Source of the DNA: Shinella zoogloeoides
GTDB taxonomy: Bacteria; Pseudomonadota; Alphaproteobacteria; Rhizobiales; Rhizobiaceae
DNA: 64,000 nt
Direction: 5' to 3'
Assembly (NCBI RefSeq): GCF_030733845.1
Contig: NZ_CP132311.1
Location: 3,291,501 to 3,355,500 of the forward strand
A model generated the notes under the pieces. That model ran no database searches and was not told the DNA's origin. It saw only the letters and a program-made list of their open reading frames with translations. Positions 33,149 through 44,857 of the stretch are shown here, piece after piece. The position numbers and the translations under genes were made by a program. Numbering within the stretch: position 1 is the first letter of the stretch; the number at the start of each line of letters is the position of its first letter.

Positions 33149-33169
33149 GATTTTCAAATCCTTGGATTT
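33149..33169. promoter_or_regulatory. Three overlapping GATTT/AAATCC half-sites in the LysR divergent promoter
   Basis: GATTT-TC-AAATC at 33149-33160 and AAATCC-TT-GGATTT at 33156-33169 share their middle half-site. They lie in the 92-bp gap between the operon and the divergent LysR gene, where the regulator's operator is expected. The symmetry is direct; binding is inferred. Confidence 0.6.
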
Positions 33170-33195
33170 TTCGGGCTTTTTGATAACTTCAGATC

Positions 33196-34122
33196 ATGAA
33201 AGCCACGATGCTCGCCCATATCCCGCTCGAAGCCTTCCGCGTCTTCGATGCGGCCTGCCGGCACATGAACTTTTCCCGCGCCGGGCGCGAACTGAACATC
33301 ACCCAGGCCGCCGTCAGCCGCCGCATCAAGGGGCTGGAGGACCATCTCGGCGCACAGCTTTTCGCCCGCAGCGGCAAGAACCTGACGCTCACCGCCCGCG
33401 GCGAGCGGCTGTTCCAGCGCGTGCGCGCCTCGCTGGATTATCTGGAGGAGAGCCTGGAGCCCTTTCGCACCGGGGCCGGCCAGAGCATATCGCTCGCCGC
33501 CAGCGGTTCGGTCTCCCATCTCTGGCTCGGCCCGCGGCTGCGTGATTTCGCGCGCGAAAACCCCGATATCGCCATCCGCCTCACCACCTCCGACAGCCCC
33601 GCGGACCTTTCCTCGGAGAGCAACGACCTCGTGATCCTCTATTCGGCCGGTGAGCACCCGCGCTGGGAACTGACGCCCTTGCTCGCCGAGGAACTGGCCC
33701 CGGTCGCTGCACCCGCCTATCTCGCCCTCAAGGGGCTCGATGCGGCAGCCGTCCGTCCGGCTGATCTCGCCGGCCTCGACCTCATCGACTACGAGCGCTT
33801 CAACGCCAACTGGATCTCCTTCCGGCCCTGGCTGGAGCGCGTTGCACCCGAAGCCTTGCGGCGCGCACCGCTGCCGCGGCCGCATCTCACCTTTTCCACC
33901 TATGCGCTGGCGATCGATGCGGCGCTGAGCGGCGATGGCGTGGCGCTCGGCAGTCTCGGCCTTGTCGCCGCCCATCTTGCAAACGGCACGCTGGTGCAGC
34001 TCGGCAAGGCGAGCCTCGTGACAGGCTACGGCTACCACCTCGGCCTGCCGAAATTCCGCAGCGTGCCGCCGGAAGTCCGCAGGCTGCATGACAGCCTGCG
34101 GACCGTCCAGCCCGGGGCATGA
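33196..34122 (+). CDS. LysR-family transcriptional regulator (GcvA-type)
   Basis: A 308-residue regulator with a winged HTH at ~10-68 (EAFRVFDAACRHMNFSRAGRELNITQAAVSRRIKGLEDHLG) and the GcvA-type LFxRSGKNLTLTARGE motif. The C-terminal co-inducer domain follows (~95-300). It is divergent from the Fe-alcohol dehydrogenase operon and probably controls it in response to a pathway metabolite. Typical LysR proteins act at their divergent promoter, where half-sites are visible. Confidence 0.93.
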   Translation: MKATMLAHIPLEAFRVFDAACRHMNFSRAGRELNITQAAVSRRIKGLEDHLGAQLFARSGKNLTLTARGERLFQRVRASLDYLEESLEPFRTGAGQSISLAASGSVSHLWLGPRLRDFARENPDIAIRLTTSDSPADLSSESNDLVILYSAGEHPRWELTPLLAEELAPVAAPAYLALKGLDAAAVRPADLAGLDLIDYERFNANWISFRPWLERVAPEALRRAPLPRPHLTFSTYALAIDAALSGDGVALGSLGLVAAHLANGTLVQLGKASLVTGYGYHLGLPKFRSVPPEVRRLHDSLRTVQPGA

Positions 34123-34242
34123 TAGAGCCGTGACGGCACGCCGCTTGCAGGCCTTCCGCTTGTGGCCTATCAGATGCGGAAGAACGGCGGAACGGCAGGG
34201 TCTTCCTGTCCTAGAAAACCCGCCGCAACAGCACGGTTCGGC

Positions 34243-35037
34243 ATGAGGGAGCGCAGGCAAAGCAGATCCGGCTTGGTTGTCTTCGGGCTCTTCGCATTCG
34301 TGCTGCTCGGCGGCATCGGCGCGACCGTGCTTCTGGCCAACGACTACCGCAATCTCAACCTTCTGCTTGCCCGCTTCGGCTATGATCCCATCTCGGCGGG
34401 TGGGCACGAGCGCGAATTGCGGCCCTATGAATTGAAGGGCGAGCGCCTGCCGCGCCCCGAAGGACTGATCCCCGAACGGCTGCTCACCCCGGTCACCCCG
34501 AACCAGACCCAGTTCGTGCGCACCATCCGCCGGGAGCCTGAGGCGCTTTGCGAGGCGCTGCGCCAGGGCGGTTTCGAGACGGGGGGGTGGAAGGCCGCGC
34601 TCTACGACAAGCGTAGCTGGGAATGCCAGTCCTACCGCACCTTCGCCGATCCACGCGATGGCGAGAATGGCCCCTCTTCGGCCTTCGTCTCGATCAGAGG
34701 CAATGCCGAAACGCGCGTTTCCTCCTTCCGCGTCAAGCTCAACATCGAGAACGTCGCCACGCAGAACCTCGTGACGGACGCCGTCATCCACGCCATCGAG
34801 GTCTTCCTTGACGAGGTGCGCTGGCAGGAGGCGCCCGACATCCTCGCCGATATCCGCGCGCTGAAGGAGTTCGATATCATCCGTTTCGGCAACCGCCTCC
34901 AGCTCAGAAGGGAAAGGCTCGATGTGACACCGCGCTACAACTTCATCATCACGCCGGACCGCACACAGACCCGCAATCCCTACCTGCCGGACTACTTCGA
35001 CCGCGCCCGCTGGCTGCCGCTGCCGGAGAAACTTTGA
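34243..35037 (+). CDS. Membrane-anchored exported protein, DUF6030-like
   Basis: A 264-residue protein with an N-terminal span (GLVVFGLFAFVLLGGIGATVLLA) and a large periplasmic part containing two Cys. It is similar in layout to rhizobial DUF6030 proteins, though I am not certain. No enzymatic motif is apparent. ATG 34243 is preferred because it leaves a short basic N-terminus; an earlier ATG at 34162 would add 27 residues. Its stop overlaps the TTG start of the next gene. Confidence 0.6.
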   Translation: MRERRQSRSGLVVFGLFAFVLLGGIGATVLLANDYRNLNLLLARFGYDPISAGGHERELRPYELKGERLPRPEGLIPERLLTPVTPNQTQFVRTIRREPEALCEALRQGGFETGGWKAALYDKRSWECQSYRTFADPRDGENGPSSAFVSIRGNAETRVSSFRVKLNIENVATQNLVTDAVIHAIEVFLDEVRWQEAPDILADIRALKEFDIIRFGNRLQLRRERLDVTPRYNFIITPDRTQTRNPYLPDYFDRARWLPLPEKL

Positions 35038-35693
35038 CCCAGACTGTCGAAGATAAAGGCATTCCCGGCGGGAAGGTGAAAGTTGCCGGCTGGCGGATCG
35101 GTTGTTTTGCGGCAACGCTCACCTTGATGCTGCTTCCCGCCCTGCCAGCGAGAGCGACGGAACTGCATCACGGCGCGACGACAGGTGATCCCGTCTGGAC
35201 CGACAGGCCCGTCCGCATCGACCGCCGGAAGCAGACCTACGAAAGGCTCGCCGTCGCCACCATCCCCATTCCGTTGCGCATCCGCGTGACCAGTCGCGCC
35301 ACCGTCTTCGACAGCGGCTCCTTTTCGGAAGGCGGGCGTTTCTACGTGCTGACCGATATCGTGCCCGTCGATCCCGGCCGGGTTTGCCGAGACGCACCCG
35401 GCACCATCGCGATTTGCGGCCAGCAGGCGCGGGTCGCGCTGCGCCGCCGCATCGCCAACCGTACCCTTTCCTGTCTGGAGGACTCTCGCAGCGGCCGCGT
35501 GTCCTTCGTCACCTGCAGGCTTGACGGCAAGGATCTGGCCGAAGCGCTCGTTGCCGCCGGCGCAGGCTGGGCCGGAACATCGCGCCTTCAAGCGGCCGAG
35601 AAAAAGGCGGTGCAGCAGAAGCTCGGCATCTGGCGGGATCCGGAATGCCGGCAGTTCCGCCGGTGCCCGCCACAGAGCGGGCTGAAGCCCTGA
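35034..35693 (+). CDS. Exported staphylococcal nuclease-like (SNase) protein
   Basis: A 219-residue protein with a signal peptide-like hydrophobic stretch (CFAATLTLMLLPALPARA, ~24-41). The C-terminal ~100 residues show the SNase fold pattern: ICGQQARVALRRRIANRTLSC, VTCRLDGKDLAEALVAAGAGWA and EKKAVQQKLGIWRDPEC. The canonical catalytic Asp/Arg/Glu set is not clearly complete, so activity is uncertain. The TTG start overlaps the previous stop. It is followed by a phosphatase gene. Confidence 0.72.
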   Translation: MTQTVEDKGIPGGKVKVAGWRIGCFAATLTLMLLPALPARATELHHGATTGDPVWTDRPVRIDRRKQTYERLAVATIPIPLRIRVTSRATVFDSGSFSEGGRFYVLTDIVPVDPGRVCRDAPGTIAICGQQARVALRRRIANRTLSCLEDSRSGRVSFVTCRLDGKDLAEALVAAGAGWAGTSRLQAAEKKAVQQKLGIWRDPECRQFRRCPPQSGLKP

Positions 35694-35756
35694 AGAACGT
35701 TTGAATGCGCCACTTTGCCGGTTCCCGCCAGCGCGCTGTCCCGGTAGAAACGAACG

Positions 35757-36506
35757 ATGATCGTTTCCCCGCCCGCCCTTCGCCGCAAGCGCCTCACCCT
35801 TCCGGCCGATCGGCCGCTTATCTACGCCATCGGCGACGTGCATGGCTGCCAGGACGCGCTCCTGGCACTGGAGGCGCGCATCCGCGCCGATGCCGCTGAA
35901 CATCCGGGCCAGCCGCCGCTCATCCTTTATCTCGGCGACTATGTGGACCGGGGCCCGGCCTCCAGCGCCGTGATCGAACATCTCGCGAGGGGAAACCATG
36001 CCGACGGCATCGAGCGCATCGCTCTCTGCGGCAATCACGACGACACGTTCCTGAAGTTCATCTCCGATCCTGAGCAGCACCGCCGCTGGCTGGATGTCGG
36101 CGGGGATGCGACCCTGCGATCCTACGGGCTGGAGCTTGCGGACTATCTCGGCCGGACGGATGCGCTGCGGTTGCTTGCGCAAGACATGCGCGCCCGCATC
36201 CCCGCCCATCACGTCGCCTTTCTGGAACACCTGCCGGTCGCGGCTCTCAGCGGCCGGCGCCTGTTCGTGCATGCCGGCATCCGGCCCGGTCTGCCGCTCT
36301 GGCAGCAGGAAGACCACGACATGCTCTGGATTCGCGAACCCTTCCTCAGCGAAGGTCCGGGACTGCCGCTCATCGTCATTCACGGCCATACCGCCGGCGC
36401 CGAGCCGGTCTTCGGCAAGGACCGCATCTGCATCGACACCACCTGCTATGCGAGCGGCCGATTGACGGCCCTCAAGGTGACGCCCGAAGGCGCGTCCCTG
36501 CTGTAA
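35757..36506 (+). CDS. PPP-family serine/threonine phosphatase (metallophosphoesterase)
   Basis: A 249-residue phosphoesterase with all PPP motifs: GDVHG (~26-30), GDYVDRG (~60-66), GNHDD (~92), HAG in FVHAGI and the final GHT. The dinuclear metal centre is therefore complete. Bacterial relatives hydrolyse phosphoserine/threonine or Ap4A-like nucleotides; the substrate is unknown. It is followed by a bidirectional terminator shared with the convergent atp operon. Confidence 0.9.
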   Translation: MIVSPPALRRKRLTLPADRPLIYAIGDVHGCQDALLALEARIRADAAEHPGQPPLILYLGDYVDRGPASSAVIEHLARGNHADGIERIALCGNHDDTFLKFISDPEQHRRWLDVGGDATLRSYGLELADYLGRTDALRLLAQDMRARIPAHHVAFLEHLPVAALSGRRLFVHAGIRPGLPLWQQEDHDMLWIREPFLSEGPGLPLIVIHGHTAGAEPVFGKDRICIDTTCYASGRLTALKVTPEGASLL

Positions 36507-36533
36507 TTGTCAGCCGTCTCCTTGTCGGAGGAC

Positions 36534-36559
36534 AACAAAAAACCCGCCGGAGGCGGGTT
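36534..36559 (-). terminator. Intrinsic terminator of the atp operon
   Basis: AACCCGCC / GGCGGGTT stem with a 3-base loop at 36541-36559, followed on the minus strand by TTTTGTTGT. It lies 28 bp after the atpC stop and between convergent genes, so it may serve both. Confidence 0.88.
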
Positions 36560-36587
36560 CGATGTTTCGCAGCGCGGGGTCTGGCGA

Positions 36588-36995
36588 TCAGACCGGCATG
36601 ACGATACCCTGGAGCGTCGTCAGTTCCGCGAGGTAGGTCTCGATGCCGAACTTCTGATCGTCCGACTTCACGTGATCGAGCTCCTTGCGGGCGGTCTCGA
36701 TACGGCGGCTGATGTCGTCGCGGTTGAAGTCATCGACATGGACGGCCGATTCGGCCAGCAGCGTGCAGCCGGTCGGGATGATATCGGCGAAACCGCCGAA
36801 GACCACGTAGCGGTCCTTCTTGCCGTCGGCGAACTTCACGGTGACGATGCCCGGCTTGATCGTCGTCATGGTCGGCGCATGGTTGGCCATGACGGTCATC
36901 TCGCCCTCGGTCGCCGGAATGACGACTTCGCTGACGCTGCCGGAAACCAGCAGGCGCTCGGGGGAAACGAGTTCAAAGTTGAAACTGTCGGCCAT
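36588..36995 (-). CDS. atpC: ATP synthase F1 subunit epsilon
   Basis: A 135-residue epsilon subunit, part of the rotating central stalk that also restrains ATP hydrolysis. It opens MADSFNFELVSPERLLVSGSVSEVVIPATEGEMTVMANHAPTMT, the family signature. ATG 36995 is preferred to 37001 by spacing of the ribosome site. It is the last gene of atpHAGDC, 120 bp downstream of atpD with a hairpin in between. Confidence 0.97.
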   Translation of the reverse strand: MADSFNFELVSPERLLVSGSVSEVVIPATEGEMTVMANHAPTMTTIKPGIVTVKFADGKKDRYVVFGGFADIIPTGCTLLAESAVHVDDFNRDDISRRIETARKELDHVKSDDQKFGIETYLAELTTLQGIVMPV

Positions 36996-37087
36996 GACCA
37001 TTCACTTCTTTTGACTAATCCGGTCAGCGGAGCAATTCCAAGGAAAATACCAGGCGGTTTTCCATCCGGAATTGCGGGAATATCAGA

Positions 37088-37107
37088 GGGCGCCCTTGCG
37101 GGCGCCC
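37088..37107 (-). promoter_or_regulatory. Intercistronic stem-loop between atpD and atpC
   Basis: GGGCGCCC / GGGCGCCC perfect 8-bp stem with a TTGC loop (self-complementary arms). It lies just after the atpD stop. It lacks a strong T tract on the minus strand, so it may be a processing or partial termination site. Confidence 0.55.
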
Positions 37108-37115
37108 CAACTTCA

Positions 37116-39634
<2,519 letters not shown>

Positions 39635-39710
39635 CCGTTTTCCGTCCTGTAACACGATCCCGGAGCGTCAGGCTCCTGCGGTCATGCGTCAATCCAAAAT
39701 TCGTGGGCCG

Positions 39711-39733
39711 CCTGCGCGCCGGTGGCGCGCAGG
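39711..39733 (-). promoter_or_regulatory. Intercistronic stem-loop between atpA and atpG
   Basis: CCTGCGCGCC / GGCGCGCAGG, a perfect 10-bp stem with a 3-base loop in the atpA-atpG gap. No T tract. It could protect or define the atpA transcript end and tune subunit ratios. Confidence 0.55.
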
Positions 39734-39749
39734 GCGTGAACCGTCAGCC

Positions 39750-41279
39750 TCAGCCGAACGACTTGGCGAACGAGTCCAGAGCAGCCTTGAGCTTGCCCTT
39801 GGTGTCGTCGCTGATCGCCTTGTCGGTGCGGATCTTGTCGAGGATGTCCTTGCCCTCGGAGCGCATGTAGCCGAGCAGGCCCTGCTCGAACTTGCCGACC
39901 TGGGCAACGGCGATCTTGTCGAGGTAGCCGTTGACGCCGGCGAAGATCACGACGACCTGCTCTTCCGTCTTCAGCGGCGAGAACTGCGGCTGCTTCAGGA
40001 GTTCGGTCAGGCGTGCACCGCGGTTGAGCAGGCGCTGCGTTGCGGCATCGAGGTCCGAGCCGAACTGGGCGAAGGCTGCCATTTCGCGATACTGGGCAAG
40101 TTCGCCCTTGATCGAGCCGGCGACCTGCTTCATCGCCTTGATCTGAGCGGAAGAGCCCACGCGGGAAACCGACAGACCGACGTTAACGGCCGGGCGGATA
40201 CCCTGGTAGAACAGGTCCGTTTCAAGGAAGATCTGGCCGTCGGTGATCGAGATCACGTTGGTCGGAATGAACGCCGAAACGTCGTTGCCCTGGGTTTCGA
40301 TGACCGGCAGAGCCGTCAGCGAGCCAGCGCCCATCTCGTCGTTGAGCTTTGCAGCGCGCTCGAGGAGACGCGAATGCAGGTAGAAGACGTCGCCCGGATA
40401 GGCTTCGCGGCCCGGCGGGCGGCGCAGCAGCAGCGACATCTGGCGGTAGGAAACGGCCTGCTTGGAAAGGTCGTCGTAGCCGATGAGGGCGTGCTTGCCG
40501 TTGTCGCGGAAGTATTCGCCCATCGCGCAGCCGGCGAACGGTGCGAGATACTGCATCGGCGCCGGGTCGGAGGCGGTTGCAGCAACGATGATCGAGTACT
40601 GGAGAGCGCCGCGCTCTTCGAGAACCTTCACGAACTGGGCGACGGTCGAACGCTTCTGGCCGATAGCGACGTAGACGCAGTACAGCTTGTCGCCGTCCGG
40701 GCCGTTGTCGTGGATCGCCTTCTGGTTCAGGATCGTGTCCAGGATGATGGCGGTCTTGCCGGTCTGGCGGTCGCCGATGACCAGCTCGCGCTGGCCGCGG
40801 CCGACCGGGATGAGGGCGTCGATGGCCTTGAGGCCGGTCGACATCGGCTCATGCACCGACTTGCGCGGGATGATGCCCGGAGCCTTGACGTCAACGCGGG
40901 CGCGCTGCTTGGCATTGATCGGGCCCTTGCCGTCGATCGGGTTGCCGAGCGCGTCGACGACGCGGCCGAGCAGTTCCGGACCGACCGGCACGTCCACGAT
41001 AGCGCCCGTACGCTTGACGGTGTCGCCTTCCTTGATGTCGCGGTCGGAACCGAAGATAACGACACCGACATTGTCGCTTTCCAGGTTCAGCGCCATCCCG
41101 CGGATGCCACCGGGGAACTCCACCATTTCGCCGGCCTGGACATTGTCGAGGCCGTAAACGCGGGCGATACCGTCACCGACGGAGAGCACCTGGCCGACTT
41201 CCGAGACTTCCGCCTCTTTGCCGAAATTTTTGATCTGATCTTTGAGAATTGCGGAAATTTCCGCGGCGCGGATATCCAT
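39750..41279 (-). CDS. atpA: ATP synthase F1 subunit alpha
   Basis: A 509-residue alpha subunit with the nucleotide-binding P-loop GDRQTGKT and the family's [23 protein letters not shown] signature. It forms the alpha3beta3 head with beta. Its start shares one base with the atpH stop (TGATG), so the two are translationally coupled. The spacer to atpG carries a strong hairpin. Confidence 0.98.
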   Translation of the reverse strand: MDIRAAEISAILKDQIKNFGKEAEVSEVGQVLSVGDGIARVYGLDNVQAGEMVEFPGGIRGMALNLESDNVGVVIFGSDRDIKEGDTVKRTGAIVDVPVGPELLGRVVDALGNPIDGKGPINAKQRARVDVKAPGIIPRKSVHEPMSTGLKAIDALIPVGRGQRELVIGDRQTGKTAIILDTILNQKAIHDNGPDGDKLYCVYVAIGQKRSTVAQFVKVLEERGALQYSIIVAATASDPAPMQYLAPFAGCAMGEYFRDNGKHALIGYDDLSKQAVSYRQMSLLLRRPPGREAYPGDVFYLHSRLLERAAKLNDEMGAGSLTALPVIETQGNDVSAFIPTNVISITDGQIFLETDLFYQGIRPAVNVGLSVSRVGSSAQIKAMKQVAGSIKGELAQYREMAAFAQFGSDLDAATQRLLNRGARLTELLKQPQFSPLKTEEQVVVIFAGVNGYLDKIAVAQVGKFEQGLLGYMRSEGKDILDKIRTDKAISDDTKGKLKAALDSFAKSFG

Positions 41280-41845
41280 CAGCCGACCTCTTTCAGTGCA
41301 AGCTTAAGGGTAGAGAGTTTGGTGCGAAGGGAGGTGTCGATCTGGCGGGACCCGACCTTGACGATCAGACCACCGAGAATGGACGGGTCGACAGTGACGG
41401 CAACCGCCACGTCTTTGCCGGTGACGCCTTTCAGCGCCGCCTTCAATTCGTTTTCCTGCGCTGCGGTGAGCGCATGGGCCGAGGTGACGTCGGCCGTGAT
41501 TTCGCCGCGGGCGCGGGCCGCGATGACGCGGTATGCCTTGATCATGCCGGGAACGGCGAAGAGGCGGCGATTCGACGCAACCACCTTGAGGAAGTTCGCC
41601 ACGAGGCCCGTGATGCCGGCCTTGGCGGCAACGGCGGCGATAGCCTTGGTCTGATCTTCGGCGGAGAAGACGGGGCTGAGGATCAGCCGCCTCAGGTCTT
41701 CGCTCTCGTCGATCATGGCCCGGAAACGGGCGAGATCGGCACCGACACTGTCAGCCGAGCCGGCTTCCTGCGCGAGGTCGAAAAGCGAAGACGCGTATCT
41801 TTCTGCAACACCGGAAACAAGCTGGGATGTGTCTGCCACGGGCAC
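41279..41845 (-). CDS. atpH: ATP synthase F1 subunit delta
   Basis: A 188-residue delta subunit, the peripheral stalk cap joining F1 to F0. The pattern [15 protein letters not shown] at the start and [28 protein letters not shown] near the end is diagnostic. It begins with GTG at 41845 (AAGAAGAG upstream). First gene of the F1 operon; the F0 genes are not in this window, as is usual for alphaproteobacteria. Confidence 0.95.
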   Translation of the reverse strand: MPVADTSQLVSGVAERYASSLFDLAQEAGSADSVGADLARFRAMIDESEDLRRLILSPVFSAEDQTKAIAAVAAKAGITGLVANFLKVVASNRRLFAVPGMIKAYRVIAARARGEITADVTSAHALTAAQENELKAALKGVTGKDVAVAVTVDPSILGGLIVKVGSRQIDTSLRTKLSTLKLALKEVG

Positions 41846-41973
41846 AAGCTTCTCTTCTTTTCATCCAGAATGCAGGGCGGTAGCATAGCTACAGTCCTAA
41901 CCATCTGAAATCGTTGCGGTAATCTTCAGCTCCCACAGGCTTTTCCGCCCGCTTTTTCTGAATTTCGCGGTTC

Positions 41974-42001
41974 GTCTAGCATACGAAACCGGGACTCGCA
42001 A
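41974..42001 (-). promoter_or_regulatory. Weak candidate promoter of the atp operon
   Basis: On the minus strand TTGCGA and CTAGAC are separated by 16 bases, at about 130 bp before atpH. They fit rhizobial promoter spacing loosely (TTGAC-N17-CTATAT type). A tentative call; the 261-bp region 41,846-42,106 otherwise holds no gene. Confidence 0.3.
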
Positions 42002-42106
42002 CACGCGCAGCGCAGGAATGCGCCATAAGTCGGCCATAGTCGGAGCAAAAGTTGACTGCGCGCACTATGTTCTGCTGCTGATAAACGCCGGAAGCCGGTT
42101 TTCCGC

Positions 42107-42490
42107 TCAGAGGAAGCCGAAAGCGTAGCCGAGCGGAAGGCCGGCGAGAACCGCCTGCACGGCGAGCACGAGCAGGTTCTTCGACGTGAAGGAGCCGTCC
42201 GACATCAGCGAGAGGATGCGGCCGAAAGCGGCGAGCGCGAAGCCGCCGCCGATGGCCATGTAGATCCAGCTCTGCGCCATCATCAGCGCGACGATGGCAA
42301 GCCCCGCATAGAAACCGCCGGCAGACCGGGCGAAGGCAAGACCCTCGCGGCTGTTCTCCCGGGTCTGGAGCCCGGCAAGCTTCAGTGCCGTGCCGGGCGC
42401 GAAAAGCGCGAACAGGCCGAAGAGCCCCGTTACCACGGCCGCGCAGAAAGCAAGGAACTCGCCCGTCTCGGTGGGGATGTAGAATTCCAT
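42107..42490 (-). CDS. Small four-span membrane protein, family not recognised
   Basis: A 127-residue membrane protein with about four hydrophobic segments (FLAFCAAVVTGLFGLFALFAPG; GGFYAGLAIVALMM; WIYMAIGGGFALAAFGRIL; LLVLAVQAVLAGLPLGYAFGFL). The order resembles DUF4345-like proteins but this is uncertain. It lies between priA and atpH on the same strand. No catalytic motifs; a housekeeping membrane role cannot be specified. Confidence 0.75.
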   Translation of the reverse strand: MEFYIPTETGEFLAFCAAVVTGLFGLFALFAPGTALKLAGLQTRENSREGLAFARSAGGFYAGLAIVALMMAQSWIYMAIGGGFALAAFGRILSLMSDGSFTSKNLLVLAVQAVLAGLPLGYAFGFL

Positions 42491-42594
42491 CTCGGCGTCT
42501 CTCCGTCAGTGCCTATCGGCCCTCTATCGCACAGGCGTCCGTATGGCTAAAGCCGGCGCCCGGAATTCACACAACTCTTTGTTAACCATGAAGG

Positions 42595-44799
42595 TCACAG
42601 GAAGCTCTGCGGATCGATATCGAGCTGCACCTGCAGCGACGCACGCTCCTTCGGCCCGTTGGCCAGCATGGCGCGCAGGAAGGTCTGCATGTCGCTGCCC
42701 CGCCGGCCGTGCACCAGCAGGCGAAAACGATGGCGGCCGCGCACGAGCGCCAGCGGTGCCTCGGCGGGGCCGAGGATCGAGATGCCGTCGACATGCGGCG
42801 CCGCCTGGCGCAGGCCCCGCGCATGCGCCTCCGCCTCGCCGCGGCTGTCGGCCGAGACGATGACCGAGGCGAGCCGGCCGAACGGCGGCAGCAGCGCCTT
42901 CTCGCGCTCGCCGATCTCGCGGTCGTAGAAGGCCTCCGCATCGCCGGACACGATGGCCTGCATGACGGGATGGGTCGGCTGGTAGGTCTGGATGAGGCCG
43001 TGGCTCTTGAGGCCGGAGCGCCCGGCGCGGCCCGTCACCTGGGAGAGAAGCTGGAAGGTCCGCTCGGCCGCGCGCGGATCGCCGTTGGAAAGGCCGAGAT
43101 CGGCATCCACCACGCCGACCAGCGACATCAGCGGGAAATTGTGCCCCTTGGCGACGAGCTGCGTGCCGATGACGATATCCGCCTCGCCGCGCGCGATGGC
43201 CTCCAGCTCCAGGCGCAGGCGCTTCACGCCCATGAGGTCGGAGGAAAGCACGATGGTCCGCGCCTCCGGGAAATGCCGCTCCACCTCCTCCGCGATGCGC
43301 TCGACGCCGGGGCCGCAGGCGGCGAGATGATCGAACGTGCCGCATTCCGGGCAGGCCTCCGGCGTGCGCTCGGCATAGCCGCAATGATGGCACTGGATCT
43401 GCCCGCGGAACCGGTGCTCGACCAGCCAGCTCGAACATTGCGGGCACTGGAAGCGATGGCCGCAGACCCGGCACAGCGTCAGCGGCGCATAGCCGCGGCG
43501 GTTGAGGAAGAGCAGCGCCTGCTCCTCCTTCTCGATGGTGCGGGCGATGCCGCGTAGGAGGATTGGTGAAAGGAAGCCGCCGCGCGCCGGCGGATGCCGC
43601 CGCATGTCGACGAGGTGCAGGTCCGGCAGCGCCGCATCGCCATAGCGCGTCGGCAGATGCAGCTTGCGGTAGCGCCCGACATCGCTGTTGACCCGGCTTT
43701 CGACCGAGGGCGTCGCCGAGACGAGCACGGCCGGAAAATCGCCGATGCGCGCGCGCACCACCGCCATGTCGCGCGCATTGTAGAAGACGCGGTCCTCCTG
43801 CTTGTAGGCCGGGTCGTGCTCCTCGTCGACGATGACGAGGCCTAGATTCTCGAAGGGCAGGAACAGCGCCGAGCGCGCGCCGGCGACCACCCGCACATCC
43901 CCCGTCGTCACCTGCCGCCAGACCTTTTCGCGGGTGCGCGGTGCTAGATCGGAATGCCATTCGGCCGGCTTGGCGCCGAAGCGGTCGTGGAAGCGCTCCA
44001 AAAAACTCGCTGTCAGCGCGATCTCCGGCAGCAGGATGAGCACCTGCTTGCCCTGCCGCAGCGTTTCGGCGATCGCCTCGAAATAGACCTCCGTCTTGCC
44101 GGAGCCGGTGATGCCGTCGATCAGCGAGACGGAAAAGGCTCCCTTCCTCACGCTCTCGACCAGTTCTGCCGCACTCTCCGTCTGCGGTCCTTCCAGCCTT
44201 GGCGCGACATAGTCGGGATCGGGCGCGGCGACGACGGGCGGCGGCGGCAGGAAGACCGTCTCGAAACTGCCCTGCTTCACCAATCCGTCGACGACGCTCG
44301 TCGAGGTGCCCGAGGCATGGGCAAGGCCGGAGCGCGTCCAGGGAATGCCGTCCTCGACCAGTTCCAGCACCCGCTCGCGTGCGCTCGTCAGCCGCTCAGG
44401 CCGGTGGCCGGTGAAGCGCAGGCCCTCGATCATCGGTTCGGGATCGAAGGCTGCCGGCGCGCGCAGCGCCATGCGGGCGACGAGCCCCGGCGGCGTCACG
44501 GTATAGGCCGAGACCCAGTCGAGGAAATCGCGCATCTCCTTGGAAAGCGGCGGGCAGTCGAAGACCTTCTCGATGGGGCGCAGCTTCTTCGGATCGACCC
44601 TGCCGTCATCGCCGCCATCCCAGACCACGCCGGGGACCAGCCGGGGGCCAAGCGGTACCTGCACGATGGAGCCCGGCTGGACCGCCATGTCCCCCGGCAC
44701 GGTATAGGAATAGGGCACGGGCGTCGGCACCGGCACCAGCACGGGCACGGTGCGCGGAAAGAGTTTCTCCCCGAAAAGGTTGGTCGAATCGCTGCTCAT
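42595..44799 (-). CDS. priA: Primosomal helicase PriA
   Basis: A 734-residue superfamily 2 helicase that restarts stalled replication forks. Motifs: Walker A GITGSGKTEVY, DEEH box VIVDEEHDPAYKQED, GSATPS-like VSATPSVESRV, a zinc-binding insertion (CRVCGHRFQCPQC, CHHCGY, CPECG) and TGRAGRSG. The N-terminal DNA-binding 3'BD domain is at ~1-105. Length is usual. It is upstream of the small membrane gene and atpH on the same strand, a conserved rhizobial order. Confidence 0.96.
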   Translation of the reverse strand: MSSDSTNLFGEKLFPRTVPVLVPVPTPVPYSYTVPGDMAVQPGSIVQVPLGPRLVPGVVWDGGDDGRVDPKKLRPIEKVFDCPPLSKEMRDFLDWVSAYTVTPPGLVARMALRAPAAFDPEPMIEGLRFTGHRPERLTSARERVLELVEDGIPWTRSGLAHASGTSTSVVDGLVKQGSFETVFLPPPPVVAAPDPDYVAPRLEGPQTESAAELVESVRKGAFSVSLIDGITGSGKTEVYFEAIAETLRQGKQVLILLPEIALTASFLERFHDRFGAKPAEWHSDLAPRTREKVWRQVTTGDVRVVAGARSALFLPFENLGLVIVDEEHDPAYKQEDRVFYNARDMAVVRARIGDFPAVLVSATPSVESRVNSDVGRYRKLHLPTRYGDAALPDLHLVDMRRHPPARGGFLSPILLRGIARTIEKEEQALLFLNRRGYAPLTLCRVCGHRFQCPQCSSWLVEHRFRGQIQCHHCGYAERTPEACPECGTFDHLAACGPGVERIAEEVERHFPEARTIVLSSDLMGVKRLRLELEAIARGEADIVIGTQLVAKGHNFPLMSLVGVVDADLGLSNGDPRAAERTFQLLSQVTGRAGRSGLKSHGLIQTYQPTHPVMQAIVSGDAEAFYDREIGEREKALLPPFGRLASVIVSADSRGEAEAHARGLRQAAPHVDGISILGPAEAPLALVRGRHRFRLLVHGRRGSDMQTFLRAMLANGPKERASLQVQLDIDPQSFL

Positions 44800-44857
44800 C
44801 GCCCGCGAAGATGCCCCCGCGACCGCGGGAAGAAAACCGCAAAGATCGCCGGCCCCT

